Counted from the first letter of the stretch, positions 18,107-29,731 are shown. The stretch is 64,000 nucleotides of DNA from Dyella sp. M7H15-1 (GCF_004114615.1 NZ_CP035300.1:1922001-1986000); one strand, 5' to 3'. Program-made: numbers and translations. Notes: generated by a model from the letters alone, not told the origin.

Positions 18107-18391
18107 GGATGCTCTGATTTATTCCACGTACCCGTCACCGCATTGTCCGCGCGTGTGGCTACGGCCCAACGGTGAAGGCAGACTGGCTGTCTGTCGAGAC
18201 GTTGGGCCGTAGCCACACGTGCAGACAATGCGGCCCCCACATCTTGAATTTAAAGGACAGGGTGACGTCCAGAAGGACCGCAGGCTGTGCCGCGCGTCTT
18301 GCACAGACGGCCAGCCCTGCGACACGCAGCACAGCCTGCGGGCCTTCTGGACGTCATGCCGGGGGCGTGGAATAGATCAGAGCATCCCTAG
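18103..18391. repeat. Structured 289-bp element with 26-bp terminal inverted repeats
   Basis: The ends are 26-bp inverted repeats with one mismatch: 18103-18128 begins CTAGGGATGCTCTGATTTAT and 18366-18391 is its complement, ending CATCCCTAG. Two further long stems are nested inside. One pairs TGTGGCTACGGCCCAAC near 18168 with GTTGGGCCGTAGCCACA near 18203; the other pairs GTCCAGAAGG...GCAGGCTGTGC near 18270 with GCACAGCCTGC...CCTTCTGGAC near 18345. No reading frame fits a protein. The form is that of a MITE or a multi-stem repeat; CTAG at both tips may be the insertion target. A decayed relative lies at 45821-45945. Confidence 0.75.
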
Positions 18392-18404
18392 ATGCCTATC
18401 TGCC

Positions 18405-18466
18405 GCATCAGGGCTGTAAGGCAACGCTGAATAAGCATCGCCGTCGTCACCAGCCCTGATGCGATT
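18405..18466. repeat. 12-bp inverted repeat upstream of prolyl oligopeptidase gene
   Basis: GCATCAGGGCTG (18405-18416) pairs exactly with CAGCCCTGATGC (18451-18462), followed by ATTTT. It could be a terminator for transcription leaving hppA, or the end of another small repeat. The loop of 34 bases contains AAGGCAACGCTGAATAAGC. Confidence 0.45.
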
Positions 18467-18615
18467 TTGGCCGTGCATGTCAATGATGATTGACGGTAAC
18501 CATGACCGCCGACTCATCCGCGTACTTGACTTCCCTCACTGGCATTTTCCCGCCGGATCGGCATGCTAGCCATTCCGCGTACTTTTCCATGCGCGTCCAA
18601 CCACGGAGCGGCAAC

Positions 18616-20742
18616 ATGCGTTTGAAGACAATCATCCGGCTGGCATGGGGGCTTGCCGCCATAATAGGTGGCATGACTCAGGCACACGACACATCCCCAG
18701 CACCCAGCGCAGCCGCCAGCAACGACGATCCTTATCTTTGGCTGGAAGACATCCACAGCGAACGCACCATGAACTGGGTCAAAGCCCAGAACGCCGTGAC
18801 ACAGAAGCAGTTCGCCGACAGCCAACCATTCACGCAAACGCGCGATCGCATCCTGGAAGTGCTCGATTCGGACGCACGCATTCCCTACGTCACGCGTCGC
18901 GGCGAGTATCTCTACAACTTCTGGCAGGACAAAACGCATCCGCGCGGCCTCTGGCGCCGTGCCACACTCGCCGAATACCGCGAGCCTGATCCCAAATGGG
19001 AGTTGCTGCTCGATATCGATGCGCTGAACAAGACCGAAGGCAAACACTGGGTATTCAAAGGTAGCGACTGCATGAAGCCCGACTACAACCGCTGCCTGCT
19101 CAGCCTCTCGCCCGACGGCGGCGATGCGGTGGAAGTGCGCGAGTTCGATATTCCCAGCAAATCCTTCGTGAAAGATGGCTTCCGGATTCCGGCCGCCAAG
19201 ACCCAGGCAAACTGGATCGACGAAAATCACCTCTACATCGGCACCGATTTCGGCCCTGGCTCGATGACCACCTCAAGCTATCCCCGCATCGCCAAGCTGT
19301 GGACGCGTGGCACGCCGCTCACTTCGGCAAAGACGGTCTACGAAGGCAAGGCCGAAGATCTGGTCGTCAGCGCCGCGCACGATCGCACTCCCGGCTTCGA
19401 GCGCGATTTTGTCACCGTAGCCACCGATTTTTTTCATAGCGACACCTATCAGCTCAAGGATGGCAAGCTGATCCATCTCGACGTGCCTACCGACGCCAAT
19501 GTCGACCCGCATCGCGAATGGCTGCTGCTGCAACTGCGCAGCGCGTGGACTGCCGGCGCCACCACCTATCCCTCAGGCGCGCTGATCGCCACGAAGTTCG
19601 ACGACTTCATGGTCGGCAAGCGCCAGTTCACTACGCTGTTCACGCCGGATGACCACACTGCGTTATCCAGCTACTCATGGACACAACACCACCTCATCCT
19701 GGACATCATGGACGATGTGAAAAGCCGCCTGGATGTGCTGACCCCGCAAACCCATGGCCATTGGACCCATGAGGATATGCCCGACGCCCCCCAATTCAGC
19801 ACCGTCAGCGTGATCGACACCGATCCGGACCACAGCGACGAATACTGGCTCAGCGTTACCGGCTTCCTTGCACCGTCCTCGTTGCAGCGAGGAGTGCTTG
19901 GTGAAGGGCCGGCGCAAATCATCAAGCAAAGCCCGGCCTTCTTCGATGCGTCAAAATTCGGCGTCAGTCAGCATTTCGTCACCTCGAAAGATGGCACCAA
20001 AGTGCCTTATTTCGAAATCGCGCCGAAGAACCTAAAGCTGGACGGCAGCAACCGGACCCTGCTCTATGGCTACGGTGGTTTTGAGATTTCACTGCAGCCC
20101 GTCTACAGCGGTAGCGTGGGACGTAGCTGGCTGGAACGCGGTGGCGTGTACGTGATCGCCAACATCCGTGGCGGCGGCGAATATGGCCCGCGCTGGCACC
20201 AGGCCGCGCTGCAGGAAAATCGCCTGCGCGCCTATGAAGACTTCGCTGCCGTGGCGCAAGACCTGATCAAGCGCGGCGTCACCTCGTCGGCCCACCTGGG
20301 TGCGGAAGGTGGCAGCAACGGCGGACTGCTGATGGGCAATATGCTCACCCTATATCCGCAGTTGTTCGGCGCCATTGCCTGCGAAGTGCCGCTGTTGGAT
20401 ATGAAACGCTATGTTCACCTTTCGGCCGGCACGTCATGGATTGCCGAATACGGTAACCCGGACGATCCCAAGCAGTGGACCTTCATCAAGAACTTCTCGC
20501 CCTACCAGAACGTCAAATCCGGCATGACGTATCCGGATGTGCTGTTCTATACCGCTACCAGCGATGATCGCGTAGGCCCCGTGCAGGCCCGCAAGATGGC
20601 CGCGAGGATGCAAGCCATGGGCTACGAGAACGCATGGTTCTTCGAAAACACCGAAGGTGGCCATGGCGGCGGCGCAGACAATAAGCAGACCGCCTATATG
20701 CACGCACTTGCCTACGATTTCCTCTGGGATCGCTTGAAGTAA
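18616..20742 (+). CDS. Secreted prolyl oligopeptidase family serine peptidase (S9A)
   Basis: A 708-residue peptidase exported by a signal peptide (MRLKTIIRLAWGLAAIIGGM, then TQA). The N-terminal beta-propeller domain begins DDPYLWLEDIHSERTMNWVK, the family signature. The catalytic alpha/beta-hydrolase domain has Ser567 in GGSNGG, Asp651 in SDDRVGP and His683 in EGGHGGG. Such enzymes cut short peptides after proline; a periplasmic role in peptide breakdown is inferred. ATG 18616 is chosen: GGAGC lies just upstream and the signal peptide starts there, while the longest frame would start at 18490 with non-conserved residues. The 3' neighbour acts on proline residues too (prolyl hydroxylase), but nothing links them beyond position. 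Confidence 0.92.
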   Translation: MRLKTIIRLAWGLAAIIGGMTQAHDTSPAPSAAASNDDPYLWLEDIHSERTMNWVKAQNAVTQKQFADSQPFTQTRDRILEVLDSDARIPYVTRRGEYLYNFWQDKTHPRGLWRRATLAEYREPDPKWELLLDIDALNKTEGKHWVFKGSDCMKPDYNRCLLSLSPDGGDAVEVREFDIPSKSFVKDGFRIPAAKTQANWIDENHLYIGTDFGPGSMTTSSYPRIAKLWTRGTPLTSAKTVYEGKAEDLVVSAAHDRTPGFERDFVTVATDFFHSDTYQLKDGKLIHLDVPTDANVDPHREWLLLQLRSAWTAGATTYPSGALIATKFDDFMVGKRQFTTLFTPDDHTALSSYSWTQHHLILDIMDDVKSRLDVLTPQTHGHWTHEDMPDAPQFSTVSVIDTDPDHSDEYWLSVTGFLAPSSLQRGVLGEGPAQIIKQSPAFFDASKFGVSQHFVTSKDGTKVPYFEIAPKNLKLDGSNRTLLYGYGGFEISLQPVYSGSVGRSWLERGGVYVIANIRGGGEYGPRWHQAALQENRLRAYEDFAAVAQDLIKRGVTSSAHLGAEGGSNGGLLMGNMLTLYPQLFGAIACEVPLLDMKRYVHLSAGTSWIAEYGNPDDPKQWTFIKNFSPYQNVKSGMTYPDVLFYTATSDDRVGPVQARKMAARMQAMGYENAWFFENTEGGHGGGADNKQTAYMHALAYDFLWDRLK

Positions 20743-20816
20743 CCGCTTGGTGCATAAGGGCCGGGTGGCGAGGGATAGAATAACCTCGCCATTCTCTCTT
20801 CACTTGCTTCCTTGCC

Positions 20817-21668
20817 ATGACATCGCGCCCCACGATTCGCCCTGAACTTCGCGAGTGGATCCTTTCCACCACCCACGCCGGCCATAGCGTCGAAACCGTC
20901 CTCAAGCTGATGCAGGAAACCGGCTACGATCCACGCCAGAGCCGCAGTATTGTCGCCAGCGTGCTCAACATGCCGATCACAGCACTCGACGTCCATGTCC
21001 ATGCGCCTAAGCAACCGCAAGGCCGTCGCACGCACCATCCGGAGGCGCCGCAAGTTGCGGTCGATGGGCGCATCATCGATGTCCCCCTGAGCGTCGATTC
21101 ACCCGCATTGCGGATACTGGGCAATCTGCTTTCCCCCGAGGAATGTGACGCACTGATCGAAGAAGCCAAGCCTCGCTTGCAGCGCGCGAAAACCGTTGAC
21201 ACTTCCGGCAAACAGCAGATCGATGCACGCCGCACCAGCGAAGGCATGTTCTTCACGATCGGCGAATCACCGCTGATCAGGCAGGTCGAGCAGCGCATTG
21301 CAACCCTGCTCAGCATTCCAATCGATCATGGCGAGGGTTTGCAGGTGCTGCACTATCTGCCAGGCCAACAGTACGAGCCCCATTACGACTGGTTCGATCC
21401 GCAACAACCCGGTTTCGCGGCCATCACCGCTAAAGGTGGCCAGCGTATCGCCAGCCTGGTGATGTATCTCAATACACCCGCGGCAGGCGGTGGCACAGCG
21501 TTTCCGGAGGTCGGACTGACCGTAACGGCGCTACGCGGCTCAGCCGTTTATTTCTCCTACGACACAGGCGATACAGCTTCCTTGCATGCCGGCCTGCCTG
21601 TGCAGAAGGGCGAGAAATGGATCGCGACCAAATGGCTGCGGGAACGTCCGTTCCAGAAATCATTGTGA
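20817..21668 (+). CDS. Prolyl 4-hydroxylase-like 2-oxoglutarate/Fe(II) oxygenase
   Basis: A 283-residue enzyme. The C-terminal half is a prolyl 4-hydroxylase alpha-subunit type double-stranded beta-helix: His189-x-Asp191 (HYDWF), distal His257 (SLHAGLPV) and the 2-oxoglutarate-binding Lys in KGEKWIATKW. The preceding segment LSPEECDALIEEAKPRLQRA is the family's usual N-terminal helix. The first 90 residues form an extra domain, with a start (RPELREWILSTTHAGHSVET) seen in several proteobacterial homologues. The substrate is unknown; bacterial relatives hydroxylate elongation factor Tu or other proteins. ATG 20817. Confidence 0.85.
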   Translation: MTSRPTIRPELREWILSTTHAGHSVETVLKLMQETGYDPRQSRSIVASVLNMPITALDVHVHAPKQPQGRRTHHPEAPQVAVDGRIIDVPLSVDSPALRILGNLLSPEECDALIEEAKPRLQRAKTVDTSGKQQIDARRTSEGMFFTIGESPLIRQVEQRIATLLSIPIDHGEGLQVLHYLPGQQYEPHYDWFDPQQPGFAAITAKGGQRIASLVMYLNTPAAGGGTAFPEVGLTVTALRGSAVYFSYDTGDTASLHAGLPVQKGEKWIATKWLRERPFQKSL

Positions 21669-21764
21669 TGAGAACTTGCGAAACCCGATCTTGGTGCGCC
21701 GCGACAAGCTTTGCCGTATCCTGAGAGGCTTTCCACATTTTTGGATACACGTAAGGAGTGCCCG

Positions 21765-22301
21765 ATGGGCTTGGATCTGGTTAGCGCCGGCCGCGATGTG
21801 CCGAATGAAATCAACGTCGTCATCGAAATCCCGAAGGACGCCGAGCCGGTCAAGTATGAAGTTGACAAGGCCAGCGGAGCCATCTTCGTGGATCGTGTCC
21901 TGTCCACCCCCATGCGCTATCCCTGCAACTACGGCTACGTGCCAGGTACCCTCGGTGGCGATGGCGACCCGCTGGACGCGCTGGTGATCTTGCCGTTGCC
22001 GCTGGTACCGGGCTCGGTGATTCGCTGCCATCCGGTCGGCATGCTCAAGATGACCGACGAAGCCGGTTCGGATGAGAAGCTGGTGGTCATTCCGTCGAAG
22101 AAAATCTTCCCGGGCTACGCTCACATCGAAGACATCAAAGGCGTGTCGGGCCATTGGCTGGAGCGCATCGGCCACTTCTTCGAGCACTACAAGGATCTGG
22201 AAAAGGGCAAGTGGGTGAAGATTGAAGGCTGGGCCGGCGCCGCTGAGGCCAAGGCCGAGATTCTTGCCGGCGTGGAACGCCACAAACAGCACAAAGACTG
22301 A
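21765..22301 (+). CDS. ppa: Inorganic pyrophosphatase (soluble, family I)
   Basis: A 178-residue cytoplasmic enzyme that hydrolyses PPi to phosphate. The family I motifs are complete: PMRYPCNYGYVPGTLGGDGD with PLDALV gives the metal-binding Asp cluster, and the KYEVDK region and FFEHYKDLEKGKW near the C-terminus are typical. ATG 21765 is preceded by TAAGGAG; the longer frame from 21711 adds non-conserved residues. A strong terminator follows. It is notable that a soluble PPase, a membrane PPase and a PPi-dependent kinase lie within about 11 kb, since they compete for the same substrate. Confidence 0.97.
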   Translation: MGLDLVSAGRDVPNEINVVIEIPKDAEPVKYEVDKASGAIFVDRVLSTPMRYPCNYGYVPGTLGGDGDPLDALVILPLPLVPGSVIRCHPVGMLKMTDEAGSDEKLVVIPSKKIFPGYAHIEDIKGVSGHWLERIGHFFEHYKDLEKGKWVKIEGWAGAAEAKAEILAGVERHKQHKD

Positions 22302-22326
22302 TTCGATCTTGTTCATCACGTAAAAG

Positions 22327-22364
22327 CGGCGCATCACCCCTGGGTGATGCGCCGTTTCTTTTTG
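22327..22364 (+). terminator. Rho-independent terminator after ppa
   Basis: CGGCGCATCACCC (22327-22339) pairs with GGGTGATGCGCCG (22342-22354), a 13-bp perfect stem followed by TTTCTTTTT. Confidence 0.9.
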
Positions 22365-22526
22365 CCAGCGGTTCGCCCCCTGTCTTGTTTCAGGGTGTAG
22401 TCGACCTCTGGCGAGCGCTGGTAATGGGAACACTGTTCCCGTTCTTCTGCTTGCCAGGCTCAGGACGTCCCCACTCTGGACCTTGATCCAGCCCCTCCCC
22501 AATGAGGAGGGGAGAGAATGCGGGTA

Positions 22527-25248
<2,722 letters not shown>

Positions 25249-25279
25249 GGAAGCACCTTCACAAATCAAAAAACTCAAT

Positions 25280-25330
25280 TTATTATACGGATCGGTTTAA
25301 TTATTTTTTGGATCATACCGAATAATTGTC
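25280..25330 (-). promoter_or_regulatory. Candidate promoter and operator of the TetR-family gene
   Basis: An AT-rich stretch in an otherwise GC-rich region. The minus strand has TATAAT (complement of 25282-25287), a perfect -10 box about 35 bases before the TetR start. It is overlapped by the near-palindrome ACGGATCGGT centred on GATC at about 25291. A related half site, ATACCGAATAA, is at 25315-25325. Autoregulation by the TetR protein is the simplest reading, from position only. No good -35 box is visible. Confidence 0.4.
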
Positions 25331-25578
25331 CGATGTGCGCAACTACCCCAGAAATGGCGCTTAGCGCCGCTTATCACAAGGCCCAGCGCCTGCTGCTGGT
25401 CATGTGGCTGGAACGCGGCCGGACAACCCAGAGATTTGCATGACTTACATCAGATCATTGCGATGACTTCCGGCACTTCATGCAACAGGGCCCTGCCCGC
25501 ACCCTAAACCATTGTCGAAACAGGGTCTAAACGCTTATCCTTTTTGATCTTTTTTCGATCCACATAGGCTTGTCTTTC

Positions 25579-26238
25579 ATGGCGATGAACTTCGATCAGG
25601 CGCGTCAAAACATGGTTGAAAACCAGGTCCGCCCCTGGGAGGTGCTGGATGGCCGCGTGCTCGACGTACTGGGTCGCGTTCGCCGCGAAGACTTCGTCGC
25701 ACCCGCACATCGCCAGCTCGCGTTCGCCGACTTGTGCCTACCCATCGGGCATGGCGAAGTGATGATGAAACCCGTTCTCGAAGGACGTCTGTTGCAGGCG
25801 CTGGCGTTGAAGCCGAAAGAGCACGTGCTGGAAATCGGCACCGGCTCTGGCTTCTTCACCGCCTGCCTGGCCAGCCTGGCCGCACGCGTCACCAGCGTGG
25901 ACATCCACGCCGCTTTCACCGCCACGGCCGGCCAGCGCCTGCATGCCGCCAGCATCCGTAATGTGCTGCTCACCACCGGCGAAGCCATTAACGCCTGGCA
26001 ACCGCAAGGTACGTTCGATGCAATGGTGGTAACCGGCGCCGTCTATCGTATTCCCGATCGTTTCCTGGGCTGGCTCAAACCGGGTGGCCGTCTGCTCGCC
26101 ATCCGCGGCGAGTCGCCGGTGCAGCAGGTTGTGCTGCTGACGAACGAAGGTAATGGCCGTTATCAGGAGGAAAGCATGCTGGAGACGGATCTGCCGTATC
26201 TGGCCAATGCCGAACCTCCCCGCCGTTTCGTTTTTTGA
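25579..26238 (+). CDS. pcm: Protein-L-isoaspartate O-methyltransferase family
   Basis: A 219-residue SAM methyltransferase that should repair isoaspartyl residues in damaged proteins. It has the family N-terminus (ARQNMVENQVRPWEVLD), the post-I region (REDFVAPAHRQLAFADLCLP) and SAM motif I VLEIGTGSGFFTACLA. The C-terminal GWLKPGGRLLAIRG is motif III. It is of the shorter subgroup, usual upstream of tolC in Xanthomonadales. The start is uncertain among ATG 25579, ATG 25585 and TTG 25570; AGG at 25565 best fits 25579. The gene is 35 bp from tolC and probably in one operon with it. Confidence 0.88.
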   Translation: MAMNFDQARQNMVENQVRPWEVLDGRVLDVLGRVRREDFVAPAHRQLAFADLCLPIGHGEVMMKPVLEGRLLQALALKPKEHVLEIGTGSGFFTACLASLAARVTSVDIHAAFTATAGQRLHAASIRNVLLTTGEAINAWQPQGTFDAMVVTGAVYRIPDRFLGWLKPGGRLLAIRGESPVQQVVLLTNEGNGRYQEESMLETDLPYLANAEPPRRFVF

Positions 26239-26273
26239 TTTTGCCACCGACCCCGATACCTACGAGGCGAACC

Positions 26274-27602
26274 ATGCGCTTGAAGCTTCTGACCCTTGCC
26301 CTGTCCTTGGCTGCAGTATCCCTGCCCAGCCATGGCGAGGATTTGCTGGATGCATACCGTCAGGCGCGTGCGAACGACCCTGTGCTAGCGCAGGCCGACG
26401 CTACCCGCCTTGCCGTGCACGAAGGTATTCCGCAGGCACGTGCCCTGCTGCTACCACAACTTAATGGCACTTACAGCCTGCAGCAGCAGAGCAGCGCCGG
26501 CTCGCTCAGTGGGCTCACTACCCAGAACCCGGGACATCTGCGCACCCGCTCCGTTGGCGTGGAGCTGGATCAAACCATCCTCAATCTGGCGGACATTGCC
26601 AATTTGCAAGCCGCGCACTCGACCGCCGATGCGCAACAGCAGACTTACGAAGCCGCCACACAGGATCTGTTTGTCCGCGTCATCACCACCTACTTCACCA
26701 TTCTCAATGATGAAGAGCAGCTCAAATACGCCAAAGCCAACGAGGAAGCCTATCGGGTTACTTACGATCAGGCCGAGCAACAGTACAAGGTAGGTATTGC
26801 CGCGATCACCAACGTGTACCAAGCCAAGTCGTACTACGAGGCGGCAAAAGCGACCACCATCAGCACGCAGAACACGCTGGACAACGATCGCCAGGCACTC
26901 ACCGTGATCACCGGTCAGCCAGTCGGCGAGTTGAAGAAACTGCGCCCCGAGCTACCGATGGATACACCCGTGCCAGCCGATCCGCAGCAATGGGTGGACA
27001 GCGCACTGAAGAACAACCCAACCGTGTTGTCGGCGCAGTACTCCGTCGATGCCGCCGAACATAGCGTCAATGCGGCACGCGCAGGCCACCTGCCGACCAT
27101 CACGGCCAGCTTGAGCCGCGCCAAGAGCACCTCCTGGCTGGAAAATGGCAGCTACAACGCCATCGGTAACGGCCGCTATGGCAATACCATCGGCGTGACG
27201 CTGTCGGTGCCGATTTTCGCTGGCGGGGCCACGCAGTCGAAGGTCCGTCAGTCGATCTATCAACGCGACGAAGCACAGGACTCGCTAGAGCTGACCCGCC
27301 GTCAAACCCAGCAGAACACAATCAATTACTACAACTCGGTGATTGCCGGCATCAGCGAGGTGAAGTCGGGCAAGGCCGCGGTGGAGTCCGCGCAAGAAGC
27401 ACTGGATGCCACCAAAGCCGGCTTCCAAGTGGGTACGCAGATCATGCTGGACGTGCTGACCGCGATTCAGCAGTTGACCCAGAACGAAAGCACCTACTCG
27501 GCTTCGCGTCATCAACTGGTATTGAACCGCCTGCTGCTGCGGCAGTCAGCCGGCACGATCGATTACAAGGACATGGAATACGTCAACTCGCTGTTGCAGT
27601 AA
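26274..27602 (+). CDS. tolC: TolC family outer-membrane efflux protein
   Basis: A 442-residue outer-membrane channel for type I secretion and multidrug efflux. A signal peptide (MRLKLLTLALSLAAVSLPSH) is followed by DLLDAYRQARANDPVLAQAD, the usual start of the first helical hairpin. The two OEP repeats follow (first about 25-220, second about 230-435), with VQQTILNLAD-like and LSVPIFAGGATQSKVRQS landmarks. ATG 26274 has GAGG upstream. A terminator follows the stop at once. In related genomes the next gene would be expected to be chromosomal, but here an accessory island begins about 60 bp later. Confidence 0.93.
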   Translation: MRLKLLTLALSLAAVSLPSHGEDLLDAYRQARANDPVLAQADATRLAVHEGIPQARALLLPQLNGTYSLQQQSSAGSLSGLTTQNPGHLRTRSVGVELDQTILNLADIANLQAAHSTADAQQQTYEAATQDLFVRVITTYFTILNDEEQLKYAKANEEAYRVTYDQAEQQYKVGIAAITNVYQAKSYYEAAKATTISTQNTLDNDRQALTVITGQPVGELKKLRPELPMDTPVPADPQQWVDSALKNNPTVLSAQYSVDAAEHSVNAARAGHLPTITASLSRAKSTSWLENGSYNAIGNGRYGNTIGVTLSVPIFAGGATQSKVRQSIYQRDEAQDSLELTRRQTQQNTINYYNSVIAGISEVKSGKAAVESAQEALDATKAGFQVGTQIMLDVLTAIQQLTQNESTYSASRHQLVLNRLLLRQSAGTIDYKDMEYVNSLLQ

Positions 27603-27610
27603 GCCAACGC

Positions 27611-27641
27611 AGAAAAAAGCCGGGGAAACCCGGCTTTTTTC
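27611..27641 (+). terminator. Rho-independent terminator after tolC
   Basis: AAAAAAGCCGGG pairs with CCCGGCTTTTTT around a GAAA loop; the T run follows directly. Nine bp after the tolC stop. Confidence 0.92.
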
Positions 27642-27661
27642 ATCCAGCGAGGAAGCAGACA

Positions 27662-27712
27662 ATGCTGGACAAGCTCGCGGCGTTCTTCGAGCGTCATTTC
27701 GGGCTGAATTGA
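27662..27712 (+). CDS. 16-codon open frame with strong ribosome site, probable remnant
   Basis: ATG 27662 is preceded by GAGGAAG at ideal spacing and encodes MLDKLAAFFERHFGLN before TGA. The stop is four bases ahead of the next gene's ATG. The peptide resembles the first helix of small TerB-type proteins, so it may be the surviving 5' end of a chromosomal gene cut off when the island arrived. It could instead be a leader that feeds ribosomes to the following gene, which lacks its own clear ribosome site. Confidence 0.35.
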   Translation: MLDKLAAFFERHFGLN

Positions 27713-27716
27713 TACC

Positions 27717-29678
27717 ATGACTGATACCGCATCCCAGACCGCACTGTTCGAGGACGACTACCTGCTGCGCGAACTTGGGCAGGTCGCGCACGTGCCGCAG
27801 GTAGCGCTGACGGAACTGGTGGCGAACGCATGGGACGCCGGCGCTACAAAGGTGGATTTGATTCTTCCTGCCGTCGCTGGCGGCATGCTGACCGTCACCG
27901 ACGATGGCCATGGCATGACCCCTGCGCAGTTTAAAAAACGATGGATGACGCTGCGCTACGACCGTGAAAAACATCAGGGATCGAACGTCGAGTTTCCGTC
28001 CGGTCGAACCGCTCGCCCACGCCGGGCCTACGGCCGCAACGGCGTTGGGAGGCACGGACTACTTTGCTTTGCCGACGAATACAAGGTGCAAACGTGGCGG
28101 GGCGGCGCACTGGCAACCTTCGTCGTCGGCACCGAATCCGGCCCCAGTCCCTTCGTGCTGCGCAGTGAAACCTTTGGTCAGCGGACTGGCAGCGGCACGC
28201 GGCTTTCAGTGCAGGTGACGAGAAAACTGCCGGACGCCGATGAAATCTTGACTGTACTGGCCGCGCGATTCGTCCACGACCCGGAGTTTGAAATCCGAGT
28301 CAACAACACGCAGCGTTCGTTTTCCGAAATCGCAGGCCGCGTCAGCGAAGAAGCACTTGACCTCGGGAACGGTCGCAGCGCCACGGTCATCGTGATCGAC
28401 TCAACCCGACTGAACCATTCTTCGGTACATCAGGGCGTGGCTTTCTGGGTGCAACAAAGGCTTGTCGGCACGCCATCGTGGTCTATCGGGCAGGTTGCGT
28501 CTTTCGATGGACGCACCCGTTTCGCGCGTCGCTACAAGGTTATAGTCGATACGCAGGGCTACGAAACCGATGTGGAGCAGGACTGGACGGCATTCCGCTC
28601 GACCGATGCCGTCCGCGAGCTATACCGCTCCACTGCCGAACATATCGACAACGTGGCCCAAACGCTTGCTACAGAAGTCGTCGAGGCGACATCCGAGGAT
28701 GCTCTGACACAAAACCGGACGGAACTGGCAACCTTAGGACAAGGTGCACGACTGGAAGTCGCAGAATTCACCAAGCTCGTAGCACAGGAACATCCGACCG
28801 TTTCACCGGACTTCCTCGCCACCGCCGTCAAGGCCGTCATTCATCTTGAGAAAACCAAGAGCGGTACGGCGCTGCTTCAAAAACTCTCGGAATTACCTGC
28901 CGACGACGTCAATGGCCTGGACAAGCTACTCTCCGAATGGACGGTCAAAGATGCTTTGCGCGTTCTTGATGAAATCGACAGCCGCATCAGCGTCATCGAG
29001 ACTATCCGGCGCTTGGCGGATGATCCGAATACTGATGAACTGCACACGCTGCATCCGTTGATACTGCGGTCACGGTGGCTGTTCGGGCCTGAGTTCGAGT
29101 CACAAGAGTATTGCTCGAATGTCACACTGAAAACCGTAGCCAATGAGCTATTCAAGAATGCGGAAGCGCACTTCATCAATGACCGCAATCGCCCCGATAT
29201 CGTCGTCTTGCCGGACAAGACGACGTGGCAGATGACGGGAGTCGAATCCTTCGAGCCTTCGGACAGCACGCTCACGCAGATGCAACACGTGCTGGTGATC
29301 GAGTTGAAAAAGGGTGGATTTGAGCTGACTCGCAAGGAAATGAATCAGGCGGATGGCTACGTGCAGGATATCGCTTCATCTGGAGCCATGTCTGGCACCC
29401 CTTTCATCTCTGCATGGGTTGTGGGGCAGAAGGTCGCAGCGGGTGTTGCCCGTGAGAAAGAGATTAGCAACGAAAATCGAAGATATGGCCGTGTCCGTGC
29501 CGTGACATTCGGATCGCTGGTGGATACCGCCAATGCCCGGTTGCTCAAGTTGCGTACTACGCTGGCTGACCGCTACGGCGATGTATCCACGGACAGTCTG
29601 CTCGCGCGAGTTTTCTCGACGCAGGAACAAACAGGCTGGACGTTTCAAACGAATGTCACCGATGCCAGCCGCAAGTAA
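27717..29678 (+). CDS. GHKL (Hsp90/MutL/MORC-like) ATPase with C-terminal PD-(D/E)XK-like nuclease domain
   Basis: A 653-residue cytoplasmic protein. The Bergerat ATP fold is complete: N box ELVANAWDAGA (Glu33, Asn37), G1 box DDGHGM (62-67), G2 box YGRNGVGRHG (105-114) and TGSGTRLSVQ later. The middle (about 200-450) is a transducer-like and helical region. The C-terminus has RPDIVVLP (Asp494), then VLVIELKKGG (Glu529-x-Lys531) and MNQADGYVQDI, the order of a PD-(D/E)XK nuclease with a Q-x3-Y helix. GHKL ATPases joined or linked to nucleases occur in prokaryotic restriction and anti-phage loci (MORC-like lineage). It precedes darT by 53 bp on the same strand. It could be a stand-alone defence effector; no named system is recognised. 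Confidence 0.75.
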   Translation: MTDTASQTALFEDDYLLRELGQVAHVPQVALTELVANAWDAGATKVDLILPAVAGGMLTVTDDGHGMTPAQFKKRWMTLRYDREKHQGSNVEFPSGRTARPRRAYGRNGVGRHGLLCFADEYKVQTWRGGALATFVVGTESGPSPFVLRSETFGQRTGSGTRLSVQVTRKLPDADEILTVLAARFVHDPEFEIRVNNTQRSFSEIAGRVSEEALDLGNGRSATVIVIDSTRLNHSSVHQGVAFWVQQRLVGTPSWSIGQVASFDGRTRFARRYKVIVDTQGYETDVEQDWTAFRSTDAVRELYRSTAEHIDNVAQTLATEVVEATSEDALTQNRTELATLGQGARLEVAEFTKLVAQEHPTVSPDFLATAVKAVIHLEKTKSGTALLQKLSELPADDVNGLDKLLSEWTVKDALRVLDEIDSRISVIETIRRLADDPNTDELHTLHPLILRSRWLFGPEFESQEYCSNVTLKTVANELFKNAEAHFINDRNRPDIVVLPDKTTWQMTGVESFEPSDSTLTQMQHVLVIELKKGGFELTRKEMNQADGYVQDIASSGAMSGTPFISAWVVGQKVAAGVAREKEISNENRRYGRVRAVTFGSLVDTANARLLKLRTTLADRYGDVSTDSLLARVFSTQEQTGWTFQTNVTDASRK

Positions 29679-29731
29679 CGATTCACGCCCTGGGTTTGAC
29701 AACCGCCTGATCATGAGAGCGGAGCCAGCGA

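Noticed and set aside
21660-22502. 280-codon open frame opposite ppa
   Set aside because: It covers ppa and its terminator on the other strand and has no family features.
25300-25443. Short plus-strand frame divergent from the TetR gene
   Set aside because: Only about 37 codons from ATG 25333, no clear ribosome site and no recognisable features.
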